From Yeosuana aquiaggeris (lineage in GTDB: Bacteria; Bacteroidota; Bacteroidia; Flavobacteriales; Flavobacteriaceae), in NCBI RefSeq assembly GCF_044003965.1, contig NZ_JBAWKC010000002.1:186001-250000 (forward strand): DNA of 64,000 nt. Reading direction: 5' to 3'. The translations under genes were made by a program, and so were the position numbers. Under the pieces are notes generated by a model. It was not told the origin of the DNA. It ran no database searches and saw only the letters and a list, made by a program, of their open reading frames with translations. This document shows positions 1 to 9,499 of the stretch, piece after piece (within the stretch, counting starts at the first letter, position 1; the number at the start of each line of letters is the position of its first letter).

Positions 1-462
1 TTCCCAAAAATGTTTGGTAAAATGTTAAATAAGAATCTGGGTTATATTCATTTCTGGGTAACCGCTGTGTGTGCTTATGGGGTATTTTTCCCAATGCATT
101 TTATTGGAATGGCTGGTTTACCTAGACGTTATTATACCAATACTAACTTTCCATTATTTGATGACTTAGCTAATGTGAATGTGATTATAACCATTTTTGC
201 ATTAATTGGAGGAATTGTTCAAATTGTATATTTATACAATTTCTTTAGTAGTATTTTCTTTGGTAAAAAATCTGAACAAAATCCATGGAAATCTAATACA
301 TTGGAATGGACAGCTCCGGTAAAACATATTCATGGTAACTGGCCTGGCGAAATCCCTCATGTTTATCGTTGGTCTTATGATTATAGTAAGCCTGGTCATG
401 ATGAAGACTTTGTTCCACAGAATGTCCCTTTAAAAGAAGGGGAAGAAGAACTCCAACACTAA
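1..462 (+). CDS. ctaD: Cytochrome c oxidase subunit I, C-terminal part (5' truncated by window edge)
   Basis: This is the last 153 residues of the catalytic subunit of a heme-copper (aa3-type) oxidase, which reduces oxygen to water in the inner membrane and pumps protons. The frame is open from base 1, so the gene starts outside the window. The start FPKMFGKM, the helix with FFPMHFIGMAGLPRRY, a second helix (about residues 60-83) and the tail motif LEWTAP followed by HGNWP are typical of the subunit I C-terminus. The heme and copper ligands lie in the missing part. The subunit III, subunit IV and assembly genes are not adjacent but about 28 kb downstream, so the oxidase genes are split between two loci. 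The gene ends just before a strong terminator. Confidence 0.95.
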   Translation, partial: FPKMFGKMLNKNLGYIHFWVTAVCAYGVFFPMHFIGMAGLPRRYYTNTNFPLFDDLANVNVIITIFALIGGIVQIVYLYNFFSSIFFGKKSEQNPWKSNTLEWTAPVKHIHGNWPGEIPHVYRWSYDYSKPGHDEDFVPQNVPLKEGEEELQH

Positions 463-483
463 TAATAGACACATATTTATATT

Positions 484-515
484 AAAAAGCCCATTAGCAT
501 AATGGGCTTTTTTTA
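484..515 (+). terminator. Intrinsic terminator after ctaD
   Basis: A perfect 13-bp inverted repeat (484-496 and 500-512) with a 3-base loop and a core of GCCCATTA/TAATGGGC runs into a T-tract. It lies 22 bases after the ctaD stop and separates it from the adhesin operon. Confidence 0.93.
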
Positions 516-551
516 TGCAGCTTTTTAAAAATGAAGAAAAAGCTTACATAA

Positions 552-585
552 TTGTGATTATACTATCGATAAAAAGATATATTTG
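552..585 (+). promoter_or_regulatory. Candidate Bacteroidota promoter for the adhesin operon
   Basis: TATATTTG at 578-585 matches the -7 consensus TAnnTTTG. A TTG at 552-554 lies 23 bases upstream, the long end of the accepted spacing. The implied start near 591 leaves a long AT-rich leader of about 130 bases before the ATG at 725, in which I see no clear riboswitch or strong hairpin. Confidence 0.45.
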
Positions 586-724
586 TACGTTTAAATGTAA
601 AAAAAATAAAAAAACTCGATGAAATACAAATAAATTCGTTAAATTGCGCCAGATTATAAAATTATTAGTAAAGACCTAAGCGTTTTTATAATAAAATTTT
701 GAGTTTAATTAATTAACCGAATTT

Positions 725-3700
725 ATGAAAGCAAAATCTATTTTTAGGTACGTAGTAAAAGGCACGGCCTATTTTTTTGTATTTATTTGGACAATATTTT
801 CTGCCCATGCGCAGTGTCCAACAATAACTGATCCTACTCCACCAGCAATTTGTGATGCAGCCGGATATACCTTTGCCGATTTAAGTGCAGACTATGCTAC
901 TGATAATGGGGGTGGTATTGTTTGGTATAGCGCCATAACCGGTGGAACTAGATTTTTCTCAAACCAATTAGTTTCTGAAAGAACATATTATGCAGATGAT
1001 AATGCGGGTTCTTGCAGTGGCTCTAGAGCTTCTATAGCTGTAGATTTTCAAGTCAATAAATCAGGACAAAATTTAGACCGATTTTATTGTAGTAATGAAA
1101 ATGCCACGTTTCAAACTTATAGAGATGATGTATTAGAAGCAAGTATTCCACTAGGAGGTAGCGTAGAGGTTTACTATGACCCGGGGTTAACAAGTTTAGC
1201 GAATAGCCTTGATCTTGTTCCAATTGGTGTAGCAGATTACTATGTTGTATATGTTAATAGCAGTTTATGCAGAAGCCAAATAGAGATTGGTAGAATTGGT
1301 GTTTTTGTTTCACCTGCCGACCCGACTCCAGCGAGCACGCAAGAATTTTGTATAGATACAAACCCAACTGTTGGTAGTTTGAATCCTGGTACTGGAGCTT
1401 CGGTTAAATGGTATCAGGGAGTGGATAGTTTTGGAAACCCAATTCCTCCTGCCTTGCCATTAGCAACACCATTAGTGGATGGAAGCACCTATTATGTTCA
1501 AATTGATGAGCTTTTATGTGATAGTAATGCTGTACCGGTATCAGTTACAATTAACATCCCATTAGATCCTGGGATTTCAGGTAATTTAGAATATTGTCAG
1601 AATAATTTGCCGTTAGGTGATTTTGATTTATATAATGAACTTGGAGGTTCACCTTATAATAATGGAATCTGGTCAGGACCTTTGGCAACTTCAGGGGGTC
1701 CTCTTGGAACTGTTAATATTTCAACTTTAACAACACCAGGTGTTTATACATTTACATATACCGTTCCTGTGAATGGGGCATGCCCTGAAGGCAGTTCAAA
1801 TGTGACCATAACAATATTTGAAAGCTTTTCCTCAGGAACAGTGTCAAGCCAAAATCCGGCTACTTTTTGTGAATCTAGTTTACCTTTAGCTTTTGATTTA
1901 ACAACTTTAATAGATAATGAAGATCCAAATGGACAATGGACTCAAGGGGCTTTAAGTACAGATCCAATCGTATCATCTCCAATAGATTTGTCTTCATTTA
2001 CAAGTGGCACTTATGAATTTACTTATACTCAAAATCTTTTACCAAATCCATGTGCTGAAGAATCAACAACGGTTCAGGTGATTATTTTACAAGATCCGAA
2101 TGCGGGGATTGCGGTAAACCAAACGTTTTGTGAGAACGATTTAACAGGAAATTCACCTTTTGATTTATTCAATGCTTTAGATGGATCTCAAGATAATAAT
2201 GGTGGTCTTTGGACGGATTCAAGTGCTAATACTATTTCAAATACCATTGATATTACTGTATTTACAGTAGTGGGAAGTCCTTATACTTTTAATTATACAA
2301 TTGATAATGGTACCTGTTCTGATACAGAAACCATAACAATAACCATAGAGCCAGCTCCAGAATCAGGAAATGCTTTGGCTCCAATTGAAATTTGTGAAGA
2401 AGTTACTGCTTCAAATTCACCTTTTGATTTATTTACATTATTAGATGGAACGCAAGATACTAATGGAACATGGTATGTTGGATCAGACACTTCTGGATCA
2501 ACAATTGCCAATCCTATAGATCTTTCAGGATTTGCCGATGGCACTTATGACTATACCTATTCAGTTCCGGCAATTGGAACATGTACAGATGTAGATGTTA
2601 CCGTTCAGATTATTGTAAATCCACAACCAAATACGGGTACGCCAACAGCTGTTGTACTTTGTGAAAATGATTTAGCAGCGAATTCGCCTTTAGATTTATT
2701 TGGACAGCTTTCAGGAAACGAACCAGGCGGAACATGGACAGATGACAATACAACAGGTGCTTTAACAGGCAGTGATGTTGATTTAACTTTATTAACAATT
2801 GGTTCCTATAATTTCACTTATAGTATTACAAGTATAGATGGATGTAATAATAGCAGTACTGTCGTAGTTACTGTTGAAGACGCTCCGGAATCAGGAAATG
2901 CTTTGGCTCCAATTGAAATTTGTGAAGAAGTTACTTCTTCAAATTCACCTTTTGATTTATTTACATTATTAGATGGAACGCAAGATACTAATGGAACATG
3001 GTATGTTGGATCAGACACTTCTGGATCAACAATTGCCAATCCTATAGATCTTTCAGGATTTGCCGATGGCACTTATGACTATACCTATTCAGTTCCGGCA
3101 ATTGGAACATGTACAGATGTAGATGTTACCGTTCAGATTATTGTAAATCCACAACCAAATACAGGTACGCCAACAGCTGTTGTACTTTGTGAAAATGATT
3201 TAGCGGCGAATTCGCCTTTAGATTTATTCGGACAGCTTTCAGGAAACGAACCAGGCGGAACATGGACAGACGACAATACCACAGGTGCTTTAACAGGCAG
3301 TGATGTTGATTTAACTTTATTAACAATTGGTTCCTATAATTTCACTTATAGTATTGCAAGTATAGATGGTTGCAATAATAGCAGTACCGTTATAGTTACT
3401 GTTGAAGATGCTCCAGAATCTGGAACACCAGTAACTTCATTTCCTGAATACTGTAAAGCAGCTATAAGTACAGGTCAAACAGTCAATTTATTTGATTTAT
3501 TAAATGGTGAAGACCAAACCGGTACTTGGGCTGATGATGATGCATCAGGATCCTTAACTGGAAATGTAGTAAGCATTGATGGTCTTTCTGCCGGAACTTA
3601 TAATTTTACCTATGATGTAACCGCTATTGGAACCTGCGACGATGTATTGGTAACAGTAAGTGTTATAATAAATGATACACCAGCACCAACAGCTCCAATT

Positions 3701-5428
3701 TCTCAAGAGTTTTGTGATAGTGCTACTGTTTCAGATCTTTCTGCAACAGGAACAACCATTCAATGGTATGCTGATGCAACTGGAGGAACAGCCTTAGCTG
3801 GAACCGTTAGCTTAATTGATGGAGAAACGTATTACGCTACTCAAATTGATGCTATTAGTGGATGTGAATCTTCAGTAAGATTTGAAGTAACTGCAACCAT
3901 TTATCAATCACCAAATTCAGGAAATCCTGCAACTCCAATAATATCATGTAATAATAATTCTATCGATCTGTTTTCTGGATTGGATGGAACACAAGATGCT
4001 GGAGGAGTTTGGCAAGATACTGATGGTACAGGTGTATTGACTGGAAATATTTTTGATGCTTCAGGTATTGCCCCTGGAAACTATCAATTTACTTATTATG
4101 TAGCTGCAAATGCCCCATGTATTGATACAAGTATAGTGATTACGGTAACTATTGATCCTCCGTTAAGTGCAGGTACAGACGCCATTTTAGATGTTTGTAG
4201 CGATGACGTAACAACTGATTTATTTACGCTTATAGGAAGTGCTGACGGGGGAGGAACCTGGTCTCCAGCTTTAACAAGTGGAACAGGCGTTTTTGATCCT
4301 TTAGTGGATGCGTCAGGAACTTATACTTATACCTTGTCAAATGGATGTGGTATAGTTTCAAGTAATGTGGTTGTTACCGTCACTCAAGCACCAGATGCAG
4401 GAACAGATAACGCTATTTCAATTTGTGTAATAGACGGAAACGTTGATTTATTTACACAATTAGGAGGTGCTCCAGATATAGGCGGAACATGGTCACCAGC
4501 TTTAACAAGTGGAACAGGTGTTTTTGATCCAGCGGTTGATGTACAAGGCGTATATACGTATTTTGTAGCTTCAGTATTACCATGTAGAGCTGATTCAAGT
4601 GCAACAGTAACAGTTACTGTAAATGACAGTTCTGCACCAATAGTTGTGAATTCTAATTCTGTATTTTGTTTGGTAGACAATCCAACAGTTTCAGATTTAG
4701 ATAATTCAATAACAGCTACTGGCACGGTAATTTGGTATTCAGATGTGGCTCTAACAAATGCCTTGAATGCAACAGATGCTTTAGTTAATGGTCAGGATTA
4801 TTTTGCTACTCAAACAAACAATACGGGTTGTGAATCTTCTCAAAACGTTCAAGTAAGCGTCACTATTAATGATGCGTCAGCCCCAACATTGGTTGATCCA
4901 AATCAAGAATTATGCATCAATGATAATCCAACAATTATGGATCTAACTCAAAATATTGCTGAATATGATTCAAGTGCCAACAATGTTATTTGGTATGATA
5001 GTGGTACAGGAGGATCTACAATTTCAAGTAGCACGACATTAAGATCTGGAACCACTTACTATGCAGTCATATTTGACGCTACAACAGGTTGCGAAAGCAG
5101 CGTGCGTTTAGCCGTTACTCCAGATTTATCTGGTTGTGGTAAGATTGATCTACCTGACGGGTTTTCACCAAACGGAGATGGAGTCAACGATACCTACGAT
5201 TACAATAATTTAGATATTATATATCCGAATTTTGAAATAGAAATATATAATCGATATGGAAATATTGTTTATAAAGGAAGGGCTAATAGTCCGCGTTTTG
5301 ATGGAACATCAAATCAGGCCAGAACTGTGGTAAAGGGAGATCTACCAGTAGGTGTTTATTTCTATATTTTCAATTTTAACGATGGTGAAACCAAACCAGA
5401 ACAAGGTCGCTTATACTTAAGCAGATAA
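725..5428 (+). CDS. Large modular secreted adhesin with T9SS type B (gliding-associated) C-terminal domain
   Basis: This 1567-residue protein begins with a signal peptide ending in SAHAQ. From about residue 270 to 1480 it is a chain of roughly fourteen Ig-like modules of 75-90 residues. Most carry a first Cys, a DLF..L.G motif, a GTW motif, a TY.FTY strand and a later Cys; others have a WY...TGG...YYA pattern. The last 90 residues, starting near GFSPNGDGVNDTYD and including EIYNRYGNIVYKG, form the gliding motility-associated type B sorting domain that sends proteins through the type IX system. By analogy with SprB-like proteins it should be exposed on the cell surface and may act in adhesion or gliding; its ligand is unknown. 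Two 176-residue blocks (about residues 543-718 and 719-894) are almost identical. The partner PorP/SprF gene follows 29 bases downstream. Confidence 0.9.
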   Translation: MKAKSIFRYVVKGTAYFFVFIWTIFSAHAQCPTITDPTPPAICDAAGYTFADLSADYATDNGGGIVWYSAITGGTRFFSNQLVSERTYYADDNAGSCSGSRASIAVDFQVNKSGQNLDRFYCSNENATFQTYRDDVLEASIPLGGSVEVYYDPGLTSLANSLDLVPIGVADYYVVYVNSSLCRSQIEIGRIGVFVSPADPTPASTQEFCIDTNPTVGSLNPGTGASVKWYQGVDSFGNPIPPALPLATPLVDGSTYYVQIDELLCDSNAVPVSVTINIPLDPGISGNLEYCQNNLPLGDFDLYNELGGSPYNNGIWSGPLATSGGPLGTVNISTLTTPGVYTFTYTVPVNGACPEGSSNVTITIFESFSSGTVSSQNPATFCESSLPLAFDLTTLIDNEDPNGQWTQGALSTDPIVSSPIDLSSFTSGTYEFTYTQNLLPNPCAEESTTVQVIILQDPNAGIAVNQTFCENDLTGNSPFDLFNALDGSQDNNGGLWTDSSANTISNTIDITVFTVVGSPYTFNYTIDNGTCSDTETITITIEPAPESGNALAPIEICEEVTASNSPFDLFTLLDGTQDTNGTWYVGSDTSGSTIANPIDLSGFADGTYDYTYSVPAIGTCTDVDVTVQIIVNPQPNTGTPTAVVLCENDLAANSPLDLFGQLSGNEPGGTWTDDNTTGALTGSDVDLTLLTIGSYNFTYSITSIDGCNNSSTVVVTVEDAPESGNALAPIEICEEVTSSNSPFDLFTLLDGTQDTNGTWYVGSDTSGSTIANPIDLSGFADGTYDYTYSVPAIGTCTDVDVTVQIIVNPQPNTGTPTAVVLCENDLAANSPLDLFGQLSGNEPGGTWTDDNTTGALTGSDVDLTLLTIGSYNFTYSIASIDGCNNSSTVIVTVEDAPESGTPVTSFPEYCKAAISTGQTVNLFDLLNGEDQTGTWADDDASGSLTGNVVSIDGLSAGTYNFTYDVTAIGTCDDVLVTVSVIINDTPAPTAPISQEFCDSATVSDLSATGTTIQWYADATGGTALAGTVSLIDGETYYATQIDAISGCESSVRFEVTATIYQSPNSGNPATPIISCNNNSIDLFSGLDGTQDAGGVWQDTDGTGVLTGNIFDASGIAPGNYQFTYYVAANAPCIDTSIVITVTIDPPLSAGTDAILDVCSDDVTTDLFTLIGSADGGGTWSPALTSGTGVFDPLVDASGTYTYTLSNGCGIVSSNVVVTVTQAPDAGTDNAISICVIDGNVDLFTQLGGAPDIGGTWSPALTSGTGVFDPAVDVQGVYTYFVASVLPCRADSSATVTVTVNDSSAPIVVNSNSVFCLVDNPTVSDLDNSITATGTVIWYSDVALTNALNATDALVNGQDYFATQTNNTGCESSQNVQVSVTINDASAPTLVDPNQELCINDNPTIMDLTQNIAEYDSSANNVIWYDSGTGGSTISSSTTLRSGTTYYAVIFDATTGCESSVRLAVTPDLSGCGKIDLPDGFSPNGDGVNDTYDYNNLDIIYPNFEIEIYNRYGNIVYKGRANSPRFDGTSNQARTVVKGDLPVGVYFYIFNFNDGETKPEQGRLYLSR
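2352..3407 (+). repeat. Tandem duplication, 2 x 528 bp, inside the adhesin gene
   Basis: The unit beginning near 2352 recurs 528 bases later (2361 corresponds to 2889) and stays in frame as 176 residues, or two Ig-like modules per unit. By eye the copies differ at about a dozen to fifteen scattered positions, for example GCTTCA versus TCTTCA near 2406/2934 and a Thr/Ala change near 2826/3354. The neighbouring modules are far more diverged, so this duplication is recent or has been homogenised. Confidence 0.95.
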
Positions 5429-5457
5429 TTTATATATAAATCAAAATTTAAGAAACA

Positions 5458-6414
5458 ATGAAAAATTTAAATATATATCATAAAATAGCTGCTTTGTTTA
5501 GTGTGATTATCATATCACTGCAAGGCTTTGCACAACAAGACCCTCAATTTACACAGTATATGTATAATATGAGTGTTATTAACCCGGCTTATGCAACGGC
5601 CGATCAAGACATATTAAACCTAGGTGGACTTTACAGGACACAATGGGTTGGTTTGGAAGGAGCTCCAAAAACAGGAACCTTTTTTGCTCATAAGCCAATT
5701 AATGACAAAATAGAATTAGGCTTATCATTTACTAATGATAACATAGGTAATGTTGTTGACGAAAATAACATCTATTTCGATTTTGCATATGTACTGCCTG
5801 TGGGTTTAGAAAGTCATTTGTCATTGGGAATAAAAGCAGGATTCACAATGTTTAATGCCAACTTTGATGGCTTTGTATTACAATCAGGAGATGTTAGTAC
5901 TGATGTTGCTTTTAACGAGAATATTAGCAGAACATATCCTAATATAGGTATTGGAGCCTTCTATTTCACAGACCATTATTACTTAGGATTGTCGGCACCA
6001 AATATGTTGTCAACCAAGCATCTTGAAAATGAAAATGGTGTTGTGGCCACAGGTGTTCAAAGTGTTCACTATTATTTCACAGGAGGTTATGTTTTTGATA
6101 TTAATAAAAATCTAAAATTTAAACCTGCTTTTATGGGAAAAGCCGTAAAAGGATCACCTATGGCGTTAGATATTACAGCTAATGTACTTATCAATGAAAA
6201 ACTAGAAGCTGGATTGGGATACCGTTTAGGTGATGCCGTAAGTGCATTGGTTAATTTTAGAGTAACTCCAGATTTAAGAATAGGCTACGCTTATGATTAT
6301 ACAACAACTAACTTAGGAAGTTATAATTCAGGATCACATGAAATATTTATTTTGTTTGACATTGATTTATTTGGCTTTAGAGCTGGTTATAACCGTTCAC
6401 CAAGATTCTTCTAA
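5458..6414 (+). CDS. PorP/SprF family type IX secretion outer membrane protein
   Basis: This 318-residue outer-membrane beta-barrel has a signal peptide ending in LQGFAQ, followed by the family hallmark QQDPQFTQYMYNMSVINPAY. Alternating hydrophobic strands rich in glycine and aromatics run to the C-terminal RFF. SprF-type proteins are needed for surface delivery of individual type B substrates and are usually encoded next to their substrate. Here the gene lies 29 bases after the adhesin and 18 bases before the OmpA gene, so one transcript is likely. I infer that it is the dedicated partner of the 725-5428 adhesin. No key part appears to be missing. Confidence 0.93.
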   Translation: MKNLNIYHKIAALFSVIIISLQGFAQQDPQFTQYMYNMSVINPAYATADQDILNLGGLYRTQWVGLEGAPKTGTFFAHKPINDKIELGLSFTNDNIGNVVDENNIYFDFAYVLPVGLESHLSLGIKAGFTMFNANFDGFVLQSGDVSTDVAFNENISRTYPNIGIGAFYFTDHYYLGLSAPNMLSTKHLENENGVVATGVQSVHYYFTGGYVFDINKNLKFKPAFMGKAVKGSPMALDITANVLINEKLEAGLGYRLGDAVSALVNFRVTPDLRIGYAYDYTTTNLGSYNSGSHEIFILFDIDLFGFRAGYNRSPRFF

Positions 6415-6432
6415 TTATTAATGATTACAATT

Positions 6433-8319
6433 ATGAAAACAAAAACATACATATTTGCAAGCCTTTTACTAGTTGGTGGAATTTCATTAGCGCAAAAAGG
6501 AAACCTAAAAAGAGCTAATCAGCTTTTTGAAATGAGAGCCTATAACCAGGCGGCTGAAATTTATGAAACCAAAGAACATACTCAAGAAATGTTACAAAAT
6601 TTGGCTGATAGTTATTTTTATAACGCCAATCTTCAAAAGGCGATAAAAAACTATCGTGAACTATTTATTACATATGGTGATTCTCTGGATCTTGAATATC
6701 ATTTTAGATTTGCACAAGCCTTAAAAGGTGTGCAAAATTATAAAGATGCTGATAAGTATTTAAGTACTTATTATAATAGGCCAATAAATACCATGGCGTT
6801 TATAGAAAACAGCGAAAAAACCACACCTCATTTATTCAAATTAAACCAATTGGAGGACCCAAATTCTAAAAGTGATTTTGGTATGTCTTTTTATGGAGAA
6901 GATAAAGTGGCTTTTGCCTCAACAAGAAATACTCAAAGCCCAACGTATTCTTGGAACGATTTGCCTTATTTAGATTTGTATTATGCTACAGTAACTAAAG
7001 AGGGTGGTTTAACAAACATCACTCCATTTTCTGATGCCATCAATACAGAGACCCATGAGAGTAATGCCGTTTTTACAAAAGACGGTAAAACCATGTACTT
7101 TAACAGAACCAATTCAAATCGTAAAAAAACGGATGAAGAGCGTATCGCACATATTAAAATATATAAAGCAGAGCTGGTTGATGGTAATTGGACTAATGTA
7201 AAGGCATTACCATTCACATCAAACTCATTTAGTACAGAGCATCCGGCCTTAAGTAATGATGAAAAATCACTTTATTTTGCAAGTGATATGCCAGGAACTT
7301 TGGGAAGCTTTGATATTTATAAAGTGGCTATTAATGATGATGGAACTTATGGTGAACCAGAAAATTTAGGGCCAACAATAAACACAATGCACAGAGAGCA
7401 ATTTCCATTTGTTAGTGATTATGGAGTCTTATATTTTTCATCAGATGGTCATGAAGGGTTTGGAGGCTTAGATGTATTAAGAAGCAATAAGGTAAATGGT
7501 GCGTTTGATCAACCAGTCAATCTTGGAAGTTCAATCAATAGTAGTCTTGATGATTTTGCATTCGTTATAAATGAAAAGGACAATAAAGGTTATGTCTCTT
7601 CAAACAGGTCTGGCAATGATAAGATCCTTTCTTTTGGAAGAGAAGAAAATATCTTAACCAAATACCAAGTTGAAGGTATTGTTCAAGATAAAAATAGCAA
7701 GGAATTACTAGTAGGAGCGTTAGTTACTTTATTTAATGAAGCTGGCAATGTTATACAAGATAGTTTAGTAGGTGAAACCGCGCATTATTTGTTTAAAATT
7801 GAACCAAATAAAAAATATAAAGTACGAGGAACACGCAAAGCATATATTCCTCAGGATATAGAGTTTTCAACGGATAGTGAAGGAAAAGTTCAACATAATA
7901 TATATTTATCACTGGAGGCTTTTGCAGATGCCGAAGAGAATGTGAAAGAAAATGAAAAAGGAGAAGTTCAAGTTGAGTTGGATAAAATCTATTTCGATTT
8001 TGATAAATCTAATATTCGTAAGGATGCCGCAACGACTTTAAATGTGTTGGTTGATCTAATGAAGAAATATCCATCAATGGAAATTGAAGTGTCTGCACAT
8101 ACTGATGCACGTGGAGCAGATCAATATAATCTGGACTTGTCTAAACGAAGAGCCGCTTCTACTTTAGAGTATTTAGTGACTCAAGGTATTGATAGAAACC
8201 GTTTAAAAAGTATGGGTTATGGCGAAATGCAACCACTAAATGAATGTGTTAAAGAAGGTGTTTGCAGTGAAGAGGAATATGATATTAACAGACGTTGTGA
8301 ATTCACTATTTTAAATTAA
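6433..8319 (+). CDS. OmpA family protein with TPR-like, PD40 and CNA/carboxypeptidase-regulatory-like regions
   Basis: This is a periplasmic or outer-membrane protein of about 628 residues that should anchor the cassette to peptidoglycan. I chose the ATG at 6433 because it gives a clean signal peptide (MKTKTYIF...SLAQ); an in-frame ATG at 6421 adds four residues. The order is: TPR-like helices (residues about 25-115), WD40-like PD40 strands with motifs such as LYFASDMPG and LYFSSDGHEGFGG (about 150-390), a small beta-sandwich beginning EGIVQDKNSKELLVGA (about 415-490), and the OmpA domain at the C-terminus, with FDFDKSNIR and HTDARGADQYN...RR for peptidoglycan binding. PorE-like or SprF-associated OmpA proteins of this build are known in T9SS loci. 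Confidence 0.9.
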   Translation: MKTKTYIFASLLLVGGISLAQKGNLKRANQLFEMRAYNQAAEIYETKEHTQEMLQNLADSYFYNANLQKAIKNYRELFITYGDSLDLEYHFRFAQALKGVQNYKDADKYLSTYYNRPINTMAFIENSEKTTPHLFKLNQLEDPNSKSDFGMSFYGEDKVAFASTRNTQSPTYSWNDLPYLDLYYATVTKEGGLTNITPFSDAINTETHESNAVFTKDGKTMYFNRTNSNRKKTDEERIAHIKIYKAELVDGNWTNVKALPFTSNSFSTEHPALSNDEKSLYFASDMPGTLGSFDIYKVAINDDGTYGEPENLGPTINTMHREQFPFVSDYGVLYFSSDGHEGFGGLDVLRSNKVNGAFDQPVNLGSSINSSLDDFAFVINEKDNKGYVSSNRSGNDKILSFGREENILTKYQVEGIVQDKNSKELLVGALVTLFNEAGNVIQDSLVGETAHYLFKIEPNKKYKVRGTRKAYIPQDIEFSTDSEGKVQHNIYLSLEAFADAEENVKENEKGEVQVELDKIYFDFDKSNIRKDAATTLNVLVDLMKKYPSMEIEVSAHTDARGADQYNLDLSKRRAASTLEYLVTQGIDRNRLKSMGYGEMQPLNECVKEGVCSEEEYDINRRCEFTILN

Positions 8320-8340
8320 AATAAAATACCATTAATATTG

Positions 8341-8374
8341 AAAAGCCTTTCTATTTTTAGAAAGGCTTTTTCTT
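8341..8374 (+). terminator. Intrinsic terminator closing the adhesin cassette
   Basis: A 12-bp perfect stem (8341-8352 and 8359-8370, core AGCCTTTCT/AGAAAGGCT) with a 6-base loop and a T-rich tail lies 21 bases after the OmpA stop. It also shows that an upstream TTG at 8338 is not the ruvB start. Confidence 0.9.
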
Positions 8375-8382
8375 TATATTTG
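8375..8382 (+). promoter_or_regulatory. Candidate -7 element for ruvB
   Basis: TATATTTG fits TAnnTTTG exactly. The ruvB ATG is only 6 bases further on, so transcription from here would give a leaderless or nearly leaderless mRNA. No well-spaced TTG -33 element is visible, as the upstream position falls in the terminator stem. Confidence 0.4.
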
Positions 8383-8388
8383 TTTGTT

Positions 8389-9411
8389 ATGAATGAAAAC
8401 CTAGATCCAACAAACGAAAATTTTTCTCCTGAAGAAATTGATGTTGAAAGAAAGTTAAGGCCTTTCACTTTTGAAGATTTTACTGGACAAGATCAGGTGT
8501 TGGAAAATCTTAAAATTTTCGTTCAGGCGGCCAACCAAAGAAGTGAAGCCCTAGACCATACCTTATTTCATGGTCCTCCAGGCTTAGGAAAAACAACCTT
8601 AGCCCATATTTTAGCTAATGAATTAAATGTTGGCATTAAAGTAACCTCTGGTCCTGTCTTAGATAAACCAGGAGATTTAGCTGGATTACTTACTAATCTT
8701 GAAGAACGAGATGTGTTGTTTATTGATGAGATTCATCGTTTAAGCCCAATAGTTGAAGAATACTTGTATTCTGCCATGGAAGATTACAAGATTGATATCA
8801 TGATTGAGTCTGGCCCTAATGCACGAACAGTTCAAATCAATTTAAATCCGTTTACTCTAATTGGTGCCACGACACGTTCAGGATTGCTAACCTCACCAAT
8901 GCGAGCTCGTTTTGGTATTCAAAGCAGATTACAGTATTATAACACCGAATTATTAACAACGATACTCCAACGAAGTGGATCTATTTTAGATGTTCCAATT
9001 TCAATGGAAGCTGCTATTGAAATTGCTGGCAGAAGCAGAGGAACACCAAGAATAGCTAATGCGTTATTACGCAGAGTTCGAGATTTTGCTCAAATAAAAG
9101 GCAATGGAAGTATCGATATTAAAATAGCTAAATTTGCTTTAGAAGCTTTGAATGTCGATGCTCATGGATTGGATGAAATGGATAACAAAATTTTATCTAC
9201 TATAATTGATAAATTTAAAGGGGGTCCGGTTGGAATTACCACTATAGCGACTGCAGTAAGTGAAAGTACAGAAACCATTGAAGAGGTTTATGAACCATTT
9301 CTTATTCAACAAGGATTTATTATGCGCACGCCTCGTGGTAGAGAGGTAACCGAACTTGCTTATAAACATCTAGGTAAAATCAAAGGTAATATTCAAGGAG
9401 GTTTATTTTAA
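8389..9411 (+). CDS. ruvB: Holliday junction branch migration helicase RuvB
   Basis: RuvB is the hexameric AAA+ motor that, with RuvA, drives branch migration of Holliday junctions in the cytoplasm. The ATG at 8389 gives 340 residues, the normal family length. Visible motifs are Walker A GPPGLGKT (62-69), Walker B with DEIH (113-116), sensor 1 GATTRSG (159-165), an RARF arginine-finger region (172-175) and a C-terminal winged helix ending in MRTPRGREVTELAYKHLG. An open frame with a TTG at 8338 runs through the preceding terminator and is rejected as the start. ruvA lies 6.4 kb downstream, so the two partner genes are not in one operon. No defect is seen. Confidence 0.97.
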   Translation: MNENLDPTNENFSPEEIDVERKLRPFTFEDFTGQDQVLENLKIFVQAANQRSEALDHTLFHGPPGLGKTTLAHILANELNVGIKVTSGPVLDKPGDLAGLLTNLEERDVLFIDEIHRLSPIVEEYLYSAMEDYKIDIMIESGPNARTVQINLNPFTLIGATTRSGLLTSPMRARFGIQSRLQYYNTELLTTILQRSGSILDVPISMEAAIEIAGRSRGTPRIANALLRRVRDFAQIKGNGSIDIKIAKFALEALNVDAHGLDEMDNKILSTIIDKFKGGPVGITTIATAVSESTETIEEVYEPFLIQQGFIMRTPRGREVTELAYKHLGKIKGNIQGGLF

Positions 9412-9499
9412 ATATACAACCTAGAAAGCTTAATTGTGTAGTTTTTTATAACGGAATTACCGAACACTAAATAAACAACTCATTTCAATTTAAATTCAT

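Noticed and set aside
2293..3326. Four repeated open frames on the minus strand within the adhesin gene
   Set aside because: They are shadows of the duplicated coding sequence on the plus strand; they repeat only because the 528-bp unit repeats.
8338..8388. Extension of ruvB upstream to a TTG at 8338
   Set aside because: It would translate through a strong intrinsic terminator and adds residues not typical for RuvB; the ATG at 8389 gives the normal 340-residue length.
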